This document shows, in pieces, positions 1 through 8,671 of a DNA stretch of 40,565 bases (position 1 is the stretch's first letter; the number at the start of each line of letters is the position of its first letter). Made by a program: the position numbers and the translations under genes. The DNA comes from an uncultured Brachyspira sp. (GTDB lineage: Bacteria; Spirochaetota; Brachyspiria; Brachyspirales; Brachyspiraceae), in the NCBI RefSeq assembly GCF_910578695.1, contig NZ_CAJTQJ010000009.1, positions 7,441 through 48,005 on the forward strand. The letters run 5' to 3'. The notes under the pieces were generated by a model. That model was not told the origin of the DNA, ran no database searches, and saw nothing but the letters and a program-made list of their open reading frames with translations.

Positions 1-105
1 TACAATCGACAATCGACAATCGACAATCGACAATCGACAATCGACAATCGACAATCGACAATCGACAATCGACAATCGACAATCGACAATCGACAATCGA
101 CAATC
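1..105. repeat. 7-bp tandem repeat array
   Basis: The unit ACAATCG repeats head to tail almost 15 times from base 2 to base 105 with no mismatch, and the array may continue beyond the left edge. It has no spacers and lies in non-coding sequence, so it is a simple short tandem repeat. Perfect identity between copies suggests recent slippage. Confidence 0.95.
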
Positions 106-169
106 TCTTAAATTTGTCACGACTTAAACATATTATGGATTACTCTATCTTTTTTATAATTTTTTTATA

Positions 170-266
170 TGCCTCATATCTATACAGCAATATAAGTTAA
201 AATAATTTTCTGAAACCCTAACATTATTTATTTTAGCTAACTCCTGATAAAGTATAATATGAGGCA
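170..266. repeat. Inverted repeat pair, about 15 bp arms
   Basis: TGCCTCATATCTATAC at 170-185 is the reverse complement, apart from one base indel, of GTATAATATGAGGCA at 252-266. The arms enclose 66 bases of AT-rich sequence with no ORF. It could be the ends of a very small non-autonomous element or a long hairpin. The arms are more GC-rich than their surroundings, which argues against pure chance in an A/T background. Confidence 0.55.
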
Positions 267-373
267 CTGTATTTTATTATCGCAAATATTTTTTAGTATA
301 TAATTTTTATATGTAGATTTATAATTTAATACAAATACTAGTATTTCATTAAAAATATTTAAGTAATAAATAG

Positions 374-837
374 GAAAACAGCTATAGTATTGCATTTATG
401 AATGAGGCTGAAGTTGTTATACTATAAGCGAACTTGATACTTTGATGCAGAAAAAGTTTATTGATTTTATTATAAATGAAAAAAATAATGGAGCTGCTGT
501 TTTTATGTCTTCTCATATATTTTAGGAAATAGAAAAGACTTGCGATAGAACTGCTGTATTAAAAGACGGGAAACTTATTGCTATAGAAAATATGGAAAAA
601 TTAAAATCTAAAAAAAATAAAAATTTTGAAGTGATTTTCAAAACGAATAAAAATGATGAAAATTTTAAAAATAAAAGCAGTTTTAAATTACAATTGAATA
701 ATAATACTGTTAAAGTCATTATTGCAAATTATGATGTTAATAATTTTATAAAAGAACTCAGCAATTATAATATATTAGATATTAATTCGGCAAGCTATAC
801 TTTGGAGGAATTATTTATGCATTTTTATAATGAATAA
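374..837 (+). pseudogene. Decayed ABC-transporter ATPase (ABC-2 type), C-terminal remnant
   Basis: Reading across frames recovers the C-terminal half of an ABC ATPase. Bases 380-424 read SYSIAFMNEAEVVIL, the run into Walker B. A frame change and a gap of about 10 bases at 425-430 remove the DEPT of Walker B. The next frame (from 427) reads SELDTLMQKKFIDFI, matching the usual SGLDPLMQ region, then VFMSSHIF (switch His), followed by an in-frame TAG at about 523-525. After the stop it continues EIEKTCDR, then LKDGKLIAIENM and a family-typical tail ending LEELFMHFYNE. The Walker A half is absent. An 81-residue ORF from 592 survives but lacks any ATPase motif, so it is unlikely to be functional. 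The permease partner is not in the window. Confidence 0.85.
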
Positions 838-1048
838 TAATTTTTATTTCAAAGCTGTAAATAACAAACTATTACTTACAGCTAAAAAAATTAATAATAT
901 ATATTTGTTTAAATTAGAAAAAATACTCCATAATATAAAAAATAATAAGCATAAATACTCTTGAAATTATTTGAAATAATAATGTTTTTTATAGTAATTT
1001 ATGATATAATAATTATAAAAAAGTCAAGAGTTTATTTAAAATAATATT

Positions 1049-1747
1049 TTAAACTAAAGACAAAGCAACTTCCATCATATTAGTAAAAGTTTTTTCTCTC
1101 TGCTCTGATGTAGTAGATTCGCCTGTAACCAAAGAATCTGAAATAGTAGCAATACAAAGAGCATTAACATTCGCATAGGCAGCATTCATATATAATGCAG
1201 CCGCCTCCATTTCAACAGCCAGAACTCCCATCTTAGCCCATTTCATAGAAGAATTATTAGCACTATAAAACAAATCAGATGAAACTATATTTCCGACATG
1301 ATAATTTATCTTCATTTCATCAGATTTTTTTACAGCATTTTTTAATAATTCATAACTAGCTATAGGGGCATAAGTGCCGGGAAGTTCATACTGAGAAGCA
1401 TAATTAGAATCAGTACAAGCCCCCATTGCTATAACCAAATCCCCAATATGAAGTTTATCAGATAAAGCACCTGCACTTCCGATGCGTATCAGATTTCTGC
1501 ATTCATAAAAATGTATAAGCTCATAAGAATAAATACTGCAGGAAGGCATACCCATACCAGTACCCTGAACAGAAACTCTCTTGCCATTATATGTGCCTGT
1601 AAATCCTAACATATTTCTAACAGAATTGTATTGAATAACATTCTCTAAAAAATTTTCAGCTATAAATTTTGCCCTCAAGGGATCTCCAGGTAAAAGTATA
1701 GTTTCTGCAATATCTCCTTTATTGGCAGATATATGAGGCGTAGACAT
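1049..1747 (-). CDS. deoD: Purine nucleoside phosphorylase, DeoD type
   Basis: The 232-residue product has the expected length for hexameric bacterial PNPs, which cleave purine (deoxy)nucleosides with phosphate to base and (deoxy)ribose-1-phosphate in the cytoplasm for salvage. Visible family features are STPHISANKGDIAETILLPGDP at the N-terminus with the phosphate-binding GDPLRAKFIA, the central IRIGSAGAL phosphate loop, VEMEAAALY (ribose-binding Glu), and TISDSLVTGE, where the Asp is the proton donor to the purine. The residue after this Asp is Ser rather than the more common His. The start is supported by AAAAGGAG about 8 bases upstream. It stands alone, divergent from the DUF4416 gene. Confidence 0.95.
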   Translation of the reverse strand: MSTPHISANKGDIAETILLPGDPLRAKFIAENFLENVIQYNSVRNMLGFTGTYNGKRVSVQGTGMGMPSCSIYSYELIHFYECRNLIRIGSAGALSDKLHIGDLVIAMGACTDSNYASQYELPGTYAPIASYELLKNAVKKSDEMKINYHVGNIVSSDLFYSANNSSMKWAKMGVLAVEMEAAALYMNAAYANVNALCIATISDSLVTGESTTSEQREKTFTNMMEVALSLV

Positions 1748-1853
1748 AGTATTTACTCCTTTTTATTTTTTTATATTATAAATATTAATCTATTTTTTAT
1801 CAAGCAAAAGATATTATTTTAATGATAATTATAGAAATATAAATAAAAATAAT

Positions 1854-1859
1854 ATAATA
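1854..1859 (+). promoter_or_regulatory. -10 box placed for a leaderless transcript
   Basis: TATAAT ends 8 bases before the ATG at 1868, and there is no Shine-Dalgarno sequence in between. A start site 6-8 bases after the box would fall on or next to the A of the ATG. No good -35 is visible. In such AT-rich DNA the box alone is weak evidence. Confidence 0.4.
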
Positions 1860-1867
1860 TTGTATTT

Positions 1868-2425
1868 ATGAGTGAAGTATTAAAACAATCAAAAGCCGTA
1901 CTTATTACTGCATTAATGTATAATGATAATAATATATATAATTCAGTACTGGAAAAACTTATTAATAATTTTGGAGAAATTGAAGTTATAAGCGATGAAT
2001 ATTTATTTTCTCATTCTATTTATTATAAAGAAGAAATGGGAGAATATTTAAATAAAAGATTTATAGTTTTCAAAAATATGATAGAAAGAGATTATATAAG
2101 CGATGTAAAAAAAATTACTGATAATATAGAGATAGAATATTCAGATAGTGAAGGAAAAAGGAAAATTAATATAGACCCTGCATTACTGACATTAGAAAAT
2201 TTTATTTTAGTTACAAATAAAAACTTTACACATAGAATATATTTAAAAGAAGGAGTATTTGCAGATTTAACTCTTATATATAAAAAGAAAAAAGGATATA
2301 CTGAATTAGAATGGACTTATGCGGATTATTCAAGCGAAGATACAAAAAAATTTTTAAATAAAATAAGGGAACTGTTCTATAAAAGACTTATAGAAAGCTC
2401 CCCTTTTGGTTCTAATTGGAGATAA
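1868..2425 (+). CDS. DUF4416 family protein
   Basis: The 185-residue product is recognised as DUF4416, a family of unknown function common in spirochaetes and deltaproteobacteria. Family marks are the opening KAVLITALMYND, the central YYKEEMGEYLNKRFIVF, INIDPALLTLENFILVTNKNF, HRIYLKEGVFADLTLIYKK, and a closing WTYADYSS. There is no signal peptide or membrane segment, so it is probably cytoplasmic. No ribosome binding site precedes the ATG; the -10 box sits just upstream, suggesting a leaderless mRNA. Its neighbours (deoD divergent, MCP convergent) give no functional hint. Confidence 0.85.
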   Translation: MSEVLKQSKAVLITALMYNDNNIYNSVLEKLINNFGEIEVISDEYLFSHSIYYKEEMGEYLNKRFIVFKNMIERDYISDVKKITDNIEIEYSDSEGKRKINIDPALLTLENFILVTNKNFTHRIYLKEGVFADLTLIYKKKKGYTELEWTYADYSSEDTKKFLNKIRELFYKRLIESSPFGSNWR

Positions 2426-2428
2426 TTT

Positions 2429-4696
2429 TTAATAATCTTTTATTCCTGCAACTCTGACAAATTCCTTATCCCATACTCCTATATGCTCAATTAAAAGCTG
2501 TGCTAAAAGCTCAGCAAAATCTATAGCAACTTTATGCCAATCGCTGCCTGATTTAAAATCTTTATATTTATCATCAATAGCTTTTTCAAATTTTCTATGC
2601 TCTTCAAAATGTTCTTTAATTTTATTATATTTATCTTTATTAGCCATCTGTATCTTCTGTTCTTCTGAGAAATGATATTTAGTATAATTAATAGCCCCTT
2701 TAAATGCCTCATCAACTTCCTCTTTAACATCATTATACAAAGCAGAATGAACTTTATTAGCATATTCCATTATCTGAACATGCTGACTATCTATAGTTTT
2801 ATTATGAGTATAATATTGATCAAGCCATTCTAATTTTTTAGCTCCGACTTTAAAGAAAGACATAGCATTTGATAATTCTTCCATCTGATTTTCAAGCTCT
2901 TTTGAAGATTCATTCATAGAAGCAACTAATGAGCTATTTTCCTGAGTTTGAGAATCCATATTTGACATAGCATTATTTATACTATCTATTCCTATTAACT
3001 GCTCGCGTGTAGTATTAGCCATATCATTAATAACTTTTGTAGTTTCTTCTATTTTACTTTCAATATCTTCAAACAAAGTCCTTGACATATTAGCAGAATC
3101 TGTTGCTTTCTTTACTTTTTCATTACTTTCTACAATAAATGAAGTAATATTATTAACTGAACTTTGTGTTGTTTGTGCCAAATTTCTCACTTCAGCAGCT
3201 ACAACAGCAAATCCCCTCCCTTGTTCTCCTGCTCTTGCCGCCTCTACAGATGCATTTAAAGCAAGTATATTAGTTTGAAATGCTATATCTTCTATAAACT
3301 TTACTAATCCGCTAATCTTATGACTATATTCAAAAGCCTGACTAGTATTCTGTGCAGTTTCTAAAATAATGCTTCCTGCTTCCTCTACAGCATTTCTTGC
3401 ATTCATCATCATATCATTAATTATAGCAGCATTATCAGCAGTTTTTCTTATAGTAGCAGATATTTCTTCTGTAGCTTCTGCTGTTTTCTCTAAATGCGAT
3501 GCCTGACTTAAAGTTCTGCTGGCTAAATCTTTATTTGAATATGATAATGAATAGGCAGTTCTTTTAGTTAAAGCAACATTTGAATTAGCAACATCAATAA
3601 TATTTTTTATAGAAGTTTTCATATGATTAAAACTGCTTATAAGTTCTCCAACCTCATCTCTTCTTTTAATATATTTATTATTTATATCAAAAGTTAAATC
3701 TCCGTTTGATATTAAATTTGCAAGCCTTAAAGCTTCTTTAAGAGGCGATGTCAATCTTCTAGTAAATCCTACTATGATAATAGCTACAACAACTATTATT
3801 AATGCTCCGAATAATATTGAAAATAATAAAATTTTACCAATATTAGAGTATAATTCATTTTCTAAAATTGTTATTATAATATACCAATCAGTATTGTCTA
3901 TATTATGATATGATATTAAATATTTCTGCTTATCTGTATTATCTATATAACGGGTAATCCCATTTTTATTTTTTATAATTTCATCATAAGGAAGATAGCT
4001 GTCTGCTGCAGCTAAAATTTTACTATTATCATTATGAGCAAGTATTTTTTTACTGCTGTCAATTATAGATATTTTTTCTTTCTGATTTATTTGAGCATTT
4101 AATACATATTTATTTATCAAATCCCCCCAATTTACATTTCCGCTTAATATGGCTATTGTATTTCCTCTGCTGTCCTTTATACCTTTCCACATTCTATAAG
4201 TAGGATTACCAGTAGCAACAGATTTAGTTATACTAGTTTCTCTTCCGTCATTATAGCCTCCTGCAGCAAATTTTTTCCAGCCTTCATCATTAATATCCAT
4301 AACTACATTGCCTAATATTCCATTTTCAGAATCTAATATTGCTCTTCCATTTAAATCCAATAATATGAAATTTACAAATGAAGTTTTAGAATTTTTAAAA
4401 TATTTTAAAGCATCTTCTGCCCTAGTATTTAAAATATCATCTTCAGGATTTGCTAAAAAATTTATTAATGCCTCAGAAGTGACAAAATTATTCATAGAAG
4501 AACTATTATCTTCCAGCCATAAATTAATCAAATTTTTATATGATACAGATGTAGATTTAAAACCGCTTTCAACAATATCATCTATAGTTTTTATACTCAA
4601 AAATAATACAGTTCCTACACTAAGAAATATTGATAAAACTATTGCACCTATAAACAAAATGGGGATTTTAAATCTTAAACTATATATTTTCTTCAT
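2429..4696 (-). CDS. Methyl-accepting chemotaxis protein with C-terminal hemerythrin domain
   Basis: The 755-residue receptor has TM1 at about 11-34, an extracytoplasmic Cache-like sensor at about 40-280, TM2 at about 288-311, HAMP to about 365, and the MCP signalling hairpin at 390-615 with the canonical tip around 468-510 (FQTNILALNASVEAARAGEQ). A hemerythrin domain at about 622-750 carries all seven di-iron ligands of the family: H639, H675, E679, H696, H700, H738 and D743. It should signal to CheA/CheW and, through the di-iron site, respond to O2 or a related redox ligand, as in the known MCP-hemerythrin protein DcrH. The start is supported by GAGGAG upstream. The ligand of the Cache domain cannot be told from sequence. 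Confidence 0.93.
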   Translation of the reverse strand: MKKIYSLRFKIPILFIGAIVLSIFLSVGTVLFLSIKTIDDIVESGFKSTSVSYKNLINLWLEDNSSSMNNFVTSEALINFLANPEDDILNTRAEDALKYFKNSKTSFVNFILLDLNGRAILDSENGILGNVVMDINDEGWKKFAAGGYNDGRETSITKSVATGNPTYRMWKGIKDSRGNTIAILSGNVNWGDLINKYVLNAQINQKEKISIIDSSKKILAHNDNSKILAAADSYLPYDEIIKNKNGITRYIDNTDKQKYLISYHNIDNTDWYIIITILENELYSNIGKILLFSILFGALIIVVVAIIIVGFTRRLTSPLKEALRLANLISNGDLTFDINNKYIKRRDEVGELISSFNHMKTSIKNIIDVANSNVALTKRTAYSLSYSNKDLASRTLSQASHLEKTAEATEEISATIRKTADNAAIINDMMMNARNAVEEAGSIILETAQNTSQAFEYSHKISGLVKFIEDIAFQTNILALNASVEAARAGEQGRGFAVVAAEVRNLAQTTQSSVNNITSFIVESNEKVKKATDSANMSRTLFEDIESKIEETTKVINDMANTTREQLIGIDSINNAMSNMDSQTQENSSLVASMNESSKELENQMEELSNAMSFFKVGAKKLEWLDQYYTHNKTIDSQHVQIMEYANKVHSALYNDVKEEVDEAFKGAINYTKYHFSEEQKIQMANKDKYNKIKEHFEEHRKFEKAIDDKYKDFKSGSDWHKVAIDFAELLAQLLIEHIGVWDKEFVRVAGIKDY

Positions 4697-4837
4697 ATTT
4701 TTTTATCTCCTCAAATATCCTTATACACAATATAAAAAACATAAGAAATAAATTCAATATAACAGGATATATTTATTAATAATGATTATTATATACACAA
4801 TATAATAATATTGCAAATATAATAATTTTTTCAAAAA

Positions 4838-4899
4838 TTATATATTTTTTTACTTAATTTATATATTTTTTACTTAATTATATATTTTTTATTTATAAT
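4838..4899. repeat. Imperfect tandem repeat, about 21 bp x 3
   Basis: The unit TTATATATTTTTTACTTAAT occurs at 4838-4858 (one extra T) and at 4859-4878, followed by a diverged partial third copy to 4899. It is A/T-only apart from one C per unit and lies upstream of the promoter at 5014. Slippage is the simplest origin. Confidence 0.7.
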
Positions 4900-5013
4900 C
4901 TATATTTATCGGCATTTTCCTGCTTTAATATCTTTATAATTTTAATAATATAAAAAACTATTACTATATTAATTTGCAATAAACAAAAAGCCTATTATAT
5001 AAAATAATATATA

Positions 5014-5042
5014 TTGAAAAACAGTCAAAATGTATATATAAT
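5014..5042 (+). promoter_or_regulatory. Sigma-70 type promoter for the coiled-coil/patatin cassette
   Basis: TTGAAA (5014-5019), a 17-base spacer and a perfect TATAAT (5037-5042) lie 31 bases before the ATG at 5074. A GGAG ribosome binding site at about 5063-5067 follows. This is a near-consensus promoter and suggests the pair is expressed constitutively unless a repressor is involved. Confidence 0.7.
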
Positions 5043-5073
5043 TCAGTCATAGTTATATTAATTTGGAGTTATT

Positions 5074-6555
5074 ATGGATTTTGCTATACCTTATGAAAAT
5101 GAAATAGATGAAAAAGATAAAACTATAATACAAGAATATATAATCAATAATGCAGAAGAATATAAAAAAAATTCAACAAAATTGACAGAACTCATAATAG
5201 AAGCTGTATCATCTTTAAGTGCTGGAAAATCAAGAACTGAATTTTTAGCAAAGCAAGGTTTTTTAGGTAATATATTTAATTCTATAACAGGGCAAAACAG
5301 AAAAATAAGGGGCGAAATAGATTATAATTATGCTATAGTAAAAAATGCATCTTTAAAAATGATTGAATATTTAGCTAAGCAGAATAAGATAACTTATGAA
5401 GGATTAATATATATAAATAATAAACTAAATAATGTAGAAAAAAATATTGAAGAAGAACTGGTAAAAATATGCAGCAATATAAGAGAATCATTTAATGTAA
5501 TTTTAAATAAAATCAATGAAGAATCAAATAGAATAGACTCATTAGAAAAAAAAGTAGAATTATTAGAGTTTAAGACTTCTTCAAATGTATTAGAATTCGA
5601 TAATATAAAATATTATGATATGGATGATATAGAAAAAATTATATGTCTTAGTAATGATTTATTTACAAAAACTTCATATTCATCTAGTATGACTAAAGAA
5701 AATATATATATGATTAAGTCAATATTATTTGATTTTAATATGGATATAAATAAAAAAATAAAAGTAATAGATATATACCGCAAATTATTAGAAAAACAAA
5801 ATCTAATCGATAAGCTTTTCCTAAATACTCAAAATAATATGTATATTCAGGAACATATTATACCAATATTAAGCGGAATAAAAAAAATAGAAAGACTAGA
5901 TAAAGAAGAAAGTTATATAATAAATTCTATAATAAAAATATCAAATATAAATGATTTAAATAATATAAAAATTAATTTGATTAATGAATACGGAGCGAAT
6001 ATATCAAATTTTGATTATAATTGCGAAATTACTATATACGACATAATAATACTTATTATGAATGAATTAAAAATGATATCAAAGAATATTAATGCTGTAC
6101 ATAATATAGAAAAGATAGAAAATAGAATAGAATTAGCAAATAAATATTTTGAAGAAAAGAAATATAAAAAGGCAGTGAATGAATGCGATATTATACTTTA
6201 TAATGATAAGAACAATAAGGAAGCCCGCAATATAAAAATAGAAGGCATATATAAAATTTTAATAAAAGAGATAAAAAATTTTGAAGAGCCCTTATGCTAT
6301 AAAGAAATCGCTAAAATATATTTAATAAAAAGAGATTATAAAAATACATTAAAATATTTAAATAAATATTTTGATTTTTATCCGTCAAATAAAGAAATAT
6401 TAAAATATAAACAAAAACTCAAACTTCAATACAATAAAATTAAAGATTATCAAAATAAAACAAATAAGAAATTAGAAAAAACTACAGATAAAAATAAAAA
6501 AGATTATTTAGAGTTTATAAATGATTTTTGGGGAGTATATTTAAGTAAAATTTAA
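5074..6555 (+). CDS. Coiled-coil/TPR-like protein resembling the RdcB-type family
   Basis: The 493-residue soluble protein has no signal peptide. Residues about 70-200 (GNIFNSITGQNRK, a run through LAKQNKITYEGLIYINNKLN, then heptad-like helices ending LEKKVELLEF, and YYDMDDIEKIICLSNDL) resemble proteins annotated as diguanylate cyclase regulator RdcB family; that match is from memory and unverified. Residues about 350-460 form helix pairs like TPRs (ANKYFEEKKYKKAVNECDI, AKIYLIKRDYKNTLKYL). Lysine-rich C-terminus. The patatin gene follows 26 bases later and shares its promoter, so the protein probably regulates, senses for, or scaffolds that lipase. Function is otherwise unknown. Confidence 0.6.
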   Translation: MDFAIPYENEIDEKDKTIIQEYIINNAEEYKKNSTKLTELIIEAVSSLSAGKSRTEFLAKQGFLGNIFNSITGQNRKIRGEIDYNYAIVKNASLKMIEYLAKQNKITYEGLIYINNKLNNVEKNIEEELVKICSNIRESFNVILNKINEESNRIDSLEKKVELLEFKTSSNVLEFDNIKYYDMDDIEKIICLSNDLFTKTSYSSSMTKENIYMIKSILFDFNMDINKKIKVIDIYRKLLEKQNLIDKLFLNTQNNMYIQEHIIPILSGIKKIERLDKEESYIINSIIKISNINDLNNIKINLINEYGANISNFDYNCEITIYDIIILIMNELKMISKNINAVHNIEKIENRIELANKYFEEKKYKKAVNECDIILYNDKNNKEARNIKIEGIYKILIKEIKNFEEPLCYKEIAKIYLIKRDYKNTLKYLNKYFDFYPSNKEILKYKQKLKLQYNKIKDYQNKTNKKLEKTTDKNKKDYLEFINDFWGVYLSKI

Positions 6556-6581
6556 TATAAATATTTTTGGAGATTTTATTT

Positions 6582-7478
6582 ATGAATAAATTAGGATTAG
6601 TATTAGGCGGCGGCGGAGGTCTTGGAAGCTATCAGATTGGTGTTTGGAAAGCATTAAGAGAATATGGTATTGATAAAAATATAAAAGCTGTATCAGGCAC
6701 TTCAGTAGGAGTATTAAATGCATGTTTATTTGCACAAAATAATTATGATGTAGCTGAATATATATGGACAAATGAAATAGAAGATAAAATACTTTCAAAA
6801 AAGAAAATAAATAAAAATAACAGCTTCATATCTTCAAACGGAATATTCAGCAGAGAAGGTTTAATAGAAATAATCGAAAAGTATTTAAATATTGATATTA
6901 TTTCTAATTATAAATATCCGATATATGCTGCTGCCGTAAATTTAAAAAAAGTAAATGTTCAATATTTCAAATTAAATGGAAAAACTAATAAAGAAATAAA
7001 AGAAATAATGATGGCTACAAGTGCAATACCTTTAATATTCGGAATACAGACTATAGAAGGAATTAATTATGTAGACGGAGGAGTTGAAATATTAAATGGT
7101 AATAATCTTCCTTTAAAGCCGTTATATGAAGAAAACTGCGATGAAATAATTGCAATTAATTTATACAAAGACAGTATTATAGAGAAATCAAGCAGATGTA
7201 AAGTTTATGAAATAGTACCTAGTAATGATATAGGAGATTTTTTCAGCGGTGCTATGGATTTCTCGCTTAGCGGTGCAAAAATGCGTATAAAAGAGGGATA
7301 TAATGATGCTAAAAATATTCTTGAGCAAATATTTAAAATGGGAAGAACACAGATAGAAAATATCGACAATAATAATTCTATGTATCAAAATGAATCTGAT
7401 AATAAAATAAAAAAAAGAAAGTTAAAAAATAAACTTAATAAAGCAATAGACAGCTTAAAAATAACAGATAATAAATAA
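6582..7478 (+). CDS. Patatin-like phospholipase
   Basis: The 298-residue protein carries the complete patatin lipid acyl hydrolase signature: oxyanion-hole GGGGGLGSYQIG (about 9-20), nucleophile elbow GTSVG with Ser41, the conserved MMATSAIP segment, and the catalytic DGG with Asp165. It should hydrolyse acyl ester bonds of phospholipids; no signal peptide is present, so it acts from the cytoplasm, as in RssA-like proteins. I chose the ATG at 6582 because GGAG ends 9 bases upstream; the longer ORF begins at an in-frame TTG (6567) before that site. The tail after about 250 is lysine-rich. It is the second gene of a two-gene cassette closed by a terminator. Confidence 0.9.
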   Translation: MNKLGLVLGGGGGLGSYQIGVWKALREYGIDKNIKAVSGTSVGVLNACLFAQNNYDVAEYIWTNEIEDKILSKKKINKNNSFISSNGIFSREGLIEIIEKYLNIDIISNYKYPIYAAAVNLKKVNVQYFKLNGKTNKEIKEIMMATSAIPLIFGIQTIEGINYVDGGVEILNGNNLPLKPLYEENCDEIIAINLYKDSIIEKSSRCKVYEIVPSNDIGDFFSGAMDFSLSGAKMRIKEGYNDAKNILEQIFKMGRTQIENIDNNNSMYQNESDNKIKKRKLKNKLNKAIDSLKITDNK

Positions 7479-7496
7479 TAATTTTTGTTTTGATTT

Positions 7497-7539
7497 AAGC
7501 AATGAACTTGAATATATTATTTAAGCCCATTGCTTTTTT
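7497..7539. terminator. Bidirectional terminator between convergent genes
   Basis: AAGCAATG (7497-7504) pairs with CATTGCTT (7528-7535). An inner stem pairs CTTGAA (7507-7512) with TTTAAG (7520-7525), with one G-U pair. A T-run follows. It lies between the patatin gene and the convergent symporter gene. Confidence 0.75.
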
Positions 7540-7543
7540 ATTG

Positions 7544-8482
7544 TCAGTCTTTAATTTTTGCCGCCATTATATTAGCTGCTATTGAACCTGATATATTATG
7601 CCATACACTAAATATTGCTCCCGGTACCGCTGCTAATGCCATTGATGCAAAGTGAGTTGCAGCAAGTGAAGCAGCAAGTCCTGAGTTTTGCATTCCAACT
7701 TCTATTGATACAGCCTTGCATTTTGCATTGCTTAATCTGAATAATTTAGCTAATATATACCCGAAAAAATACCCTAAACTATTATGAATAATAACTACTA
7801 TTATTACTAAATACCCAACTTTCATTAATCTTTGAGAATTTGCAGATACTACAGCAGCCACTATTGATACTATTGCAAGTACTGATATTAAAGGCAGTAT
7901 TTCTTTTATGCTGTTTGTAAATTTATAAAAGAATTTATTTATTATAAAACCTAATACTATAGGAAGTATGACAACCTGCACTATGGATATAAACATACTA
8001 ACAGCATTAACATCTACTTTTTGTCCTGCATACAGCAAAGTGAGGATAGGAGTTGCAAAAGGTGCAAGTATTGTTGATACAAAAGTCATTCCAACAGATA
8101 AAGCTACATCTCCTTTAGCTAAATAAGTCATAACATTTGATGAAGTTCCTCCAGGGCAGGCTCCTACTAATATTATGCCTACAGCAAGTTCAGAAGGAAG
8201 TTTGAATGCAATTGAAAGTAAGAATGCTAATAAAGGCATTATAGTAAATTGTGCTATAGCCCCTATTATAATATCCTTCGGTCTTGTGAACACCACTTTA
8301 AAATCTTCAAGTTTTAATGTAAGCCCCATACCAAACATTACAATCATCAAAAGATAGTTGATATAACTTGTTTTTATAAAACTTACTGTTTTTGGAAAAA
8401 ATAATGATACTGCAGCCACTATCAATACGATAACAGCCATATATTTCCCAAAAAAATTGCTTATTTGTTTTAATGTATTCAT
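7544..8482 (-). CDS. Bile acid:sodium symporter family (BASS) transporter
   Basis: The 312-residue, strongly hydrophobic protein has about 9-10 membrane segments. It shows BASS-family features: LLMIVMFGMGLTLKLEDF near residue 43, the GACPGGTSSNVMTYLAKGD motif (about 127-145) and VGMQNSGLAASLAA (about 262-275). The family uses Na+ to import organic anions such as bile acids, pantoate or 2-oxo acids; the substrate cannot be read from sequence. AAGGA lies 7 bases upstream of the ATG. The nearby ilvD could hint at a branched-chain keto acid or pantoate-pathway substrate, but this is only a guess because the two genes are 227 bases apart. Confidence 0.88.
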   Translation of the reverse strand: MNTLKQISNFFGKYMAVIVLIVAAVSLFFPKTVSFIKTSYINYLLMIVMFGMGLTLKLEDFKVVFTRPKDIIIGAIAQFTIMPLLAFLLSIAFKLPSELAVGIILVGACPGGTSSNVMTYLAKGDVALSVGMTFVSTILAPFATPILTLLYAGQKVDVNAVSMFISIVQVVILPIVLGFIINKFFYKFTNSIKEILPLISVLAIVSIVAAVVSANSQRLMKVGYLVIIVVIIHNSLGYFFGYILAKLFRLSNAKCKAVSIEVGMQNSGLAASLAATHFASMALAAVPGAIFSVWHNISGSIAANIMAAKIKD

Positions 8483-8642
8483 TTCTCATTCCTTTATTGT
8501 CTTTATTTTTAATTGTTTATTAGCAATTATATTCTTTATTATTAAATATAAATTCATATTATAACTTATATAATACATAAATTACCTGCTTTAAAACTTA
8601 TATCTAATATTAATATTTTATAATGAATTTTAAATTATTATG

Positions 8643-8671
8643 TTGACAGTGCTTATTTGATATTTTAGAAT
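8643..8671 (+). promoter_or_regulatory. Orphan promoter reading toward ilvD antisense
   Basis: Consensus TTGACA (8643-8648), a 17-base spacer and TAGAAT (8666-8671) lie on the + strand in the gap between two leftward genes. No + strand gene follows; transcription would run antisense into the 3' end of ilvD. It may drive a small RNA or be a chance match. Confidence 0.4.

Larger units (their letters stand above)
4697..5073. other. Gene-free, A/T-rich interval
   Basis: This 377-base gap separates the divergent MCP and coiled-coil genes. It holds a short tandem repeat (4838-4899) and the promoter of the rightward cassette (5014-5042). No RNA gene or further ORF is seen. Confidence 0.6.

Noticed and set aside
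1..105. Repeat array as a CRISPR
   Set aside because: The 7-bp unit repeats without any spacer; CRISPR repeats are longer and separated by unique spacers.
522..719. 65-residue ORF on the minus strand
   Set aside because: It lies antisense to the ABC ATPase remnant and has the Phe/Leu-rich composition expected from the complement of Lys-rich coding sequence.
592..837. Stand-alone 81-residue gene
   Set aside because: Its sequence is the tail of an ABC ATPase continuing from a frame upstream through a stop; it has no motif of its own.
4308..4751. 147-residue + strand ORF
   Set aside because: It is antisense to the MCP N-terminal region and has no independent support.
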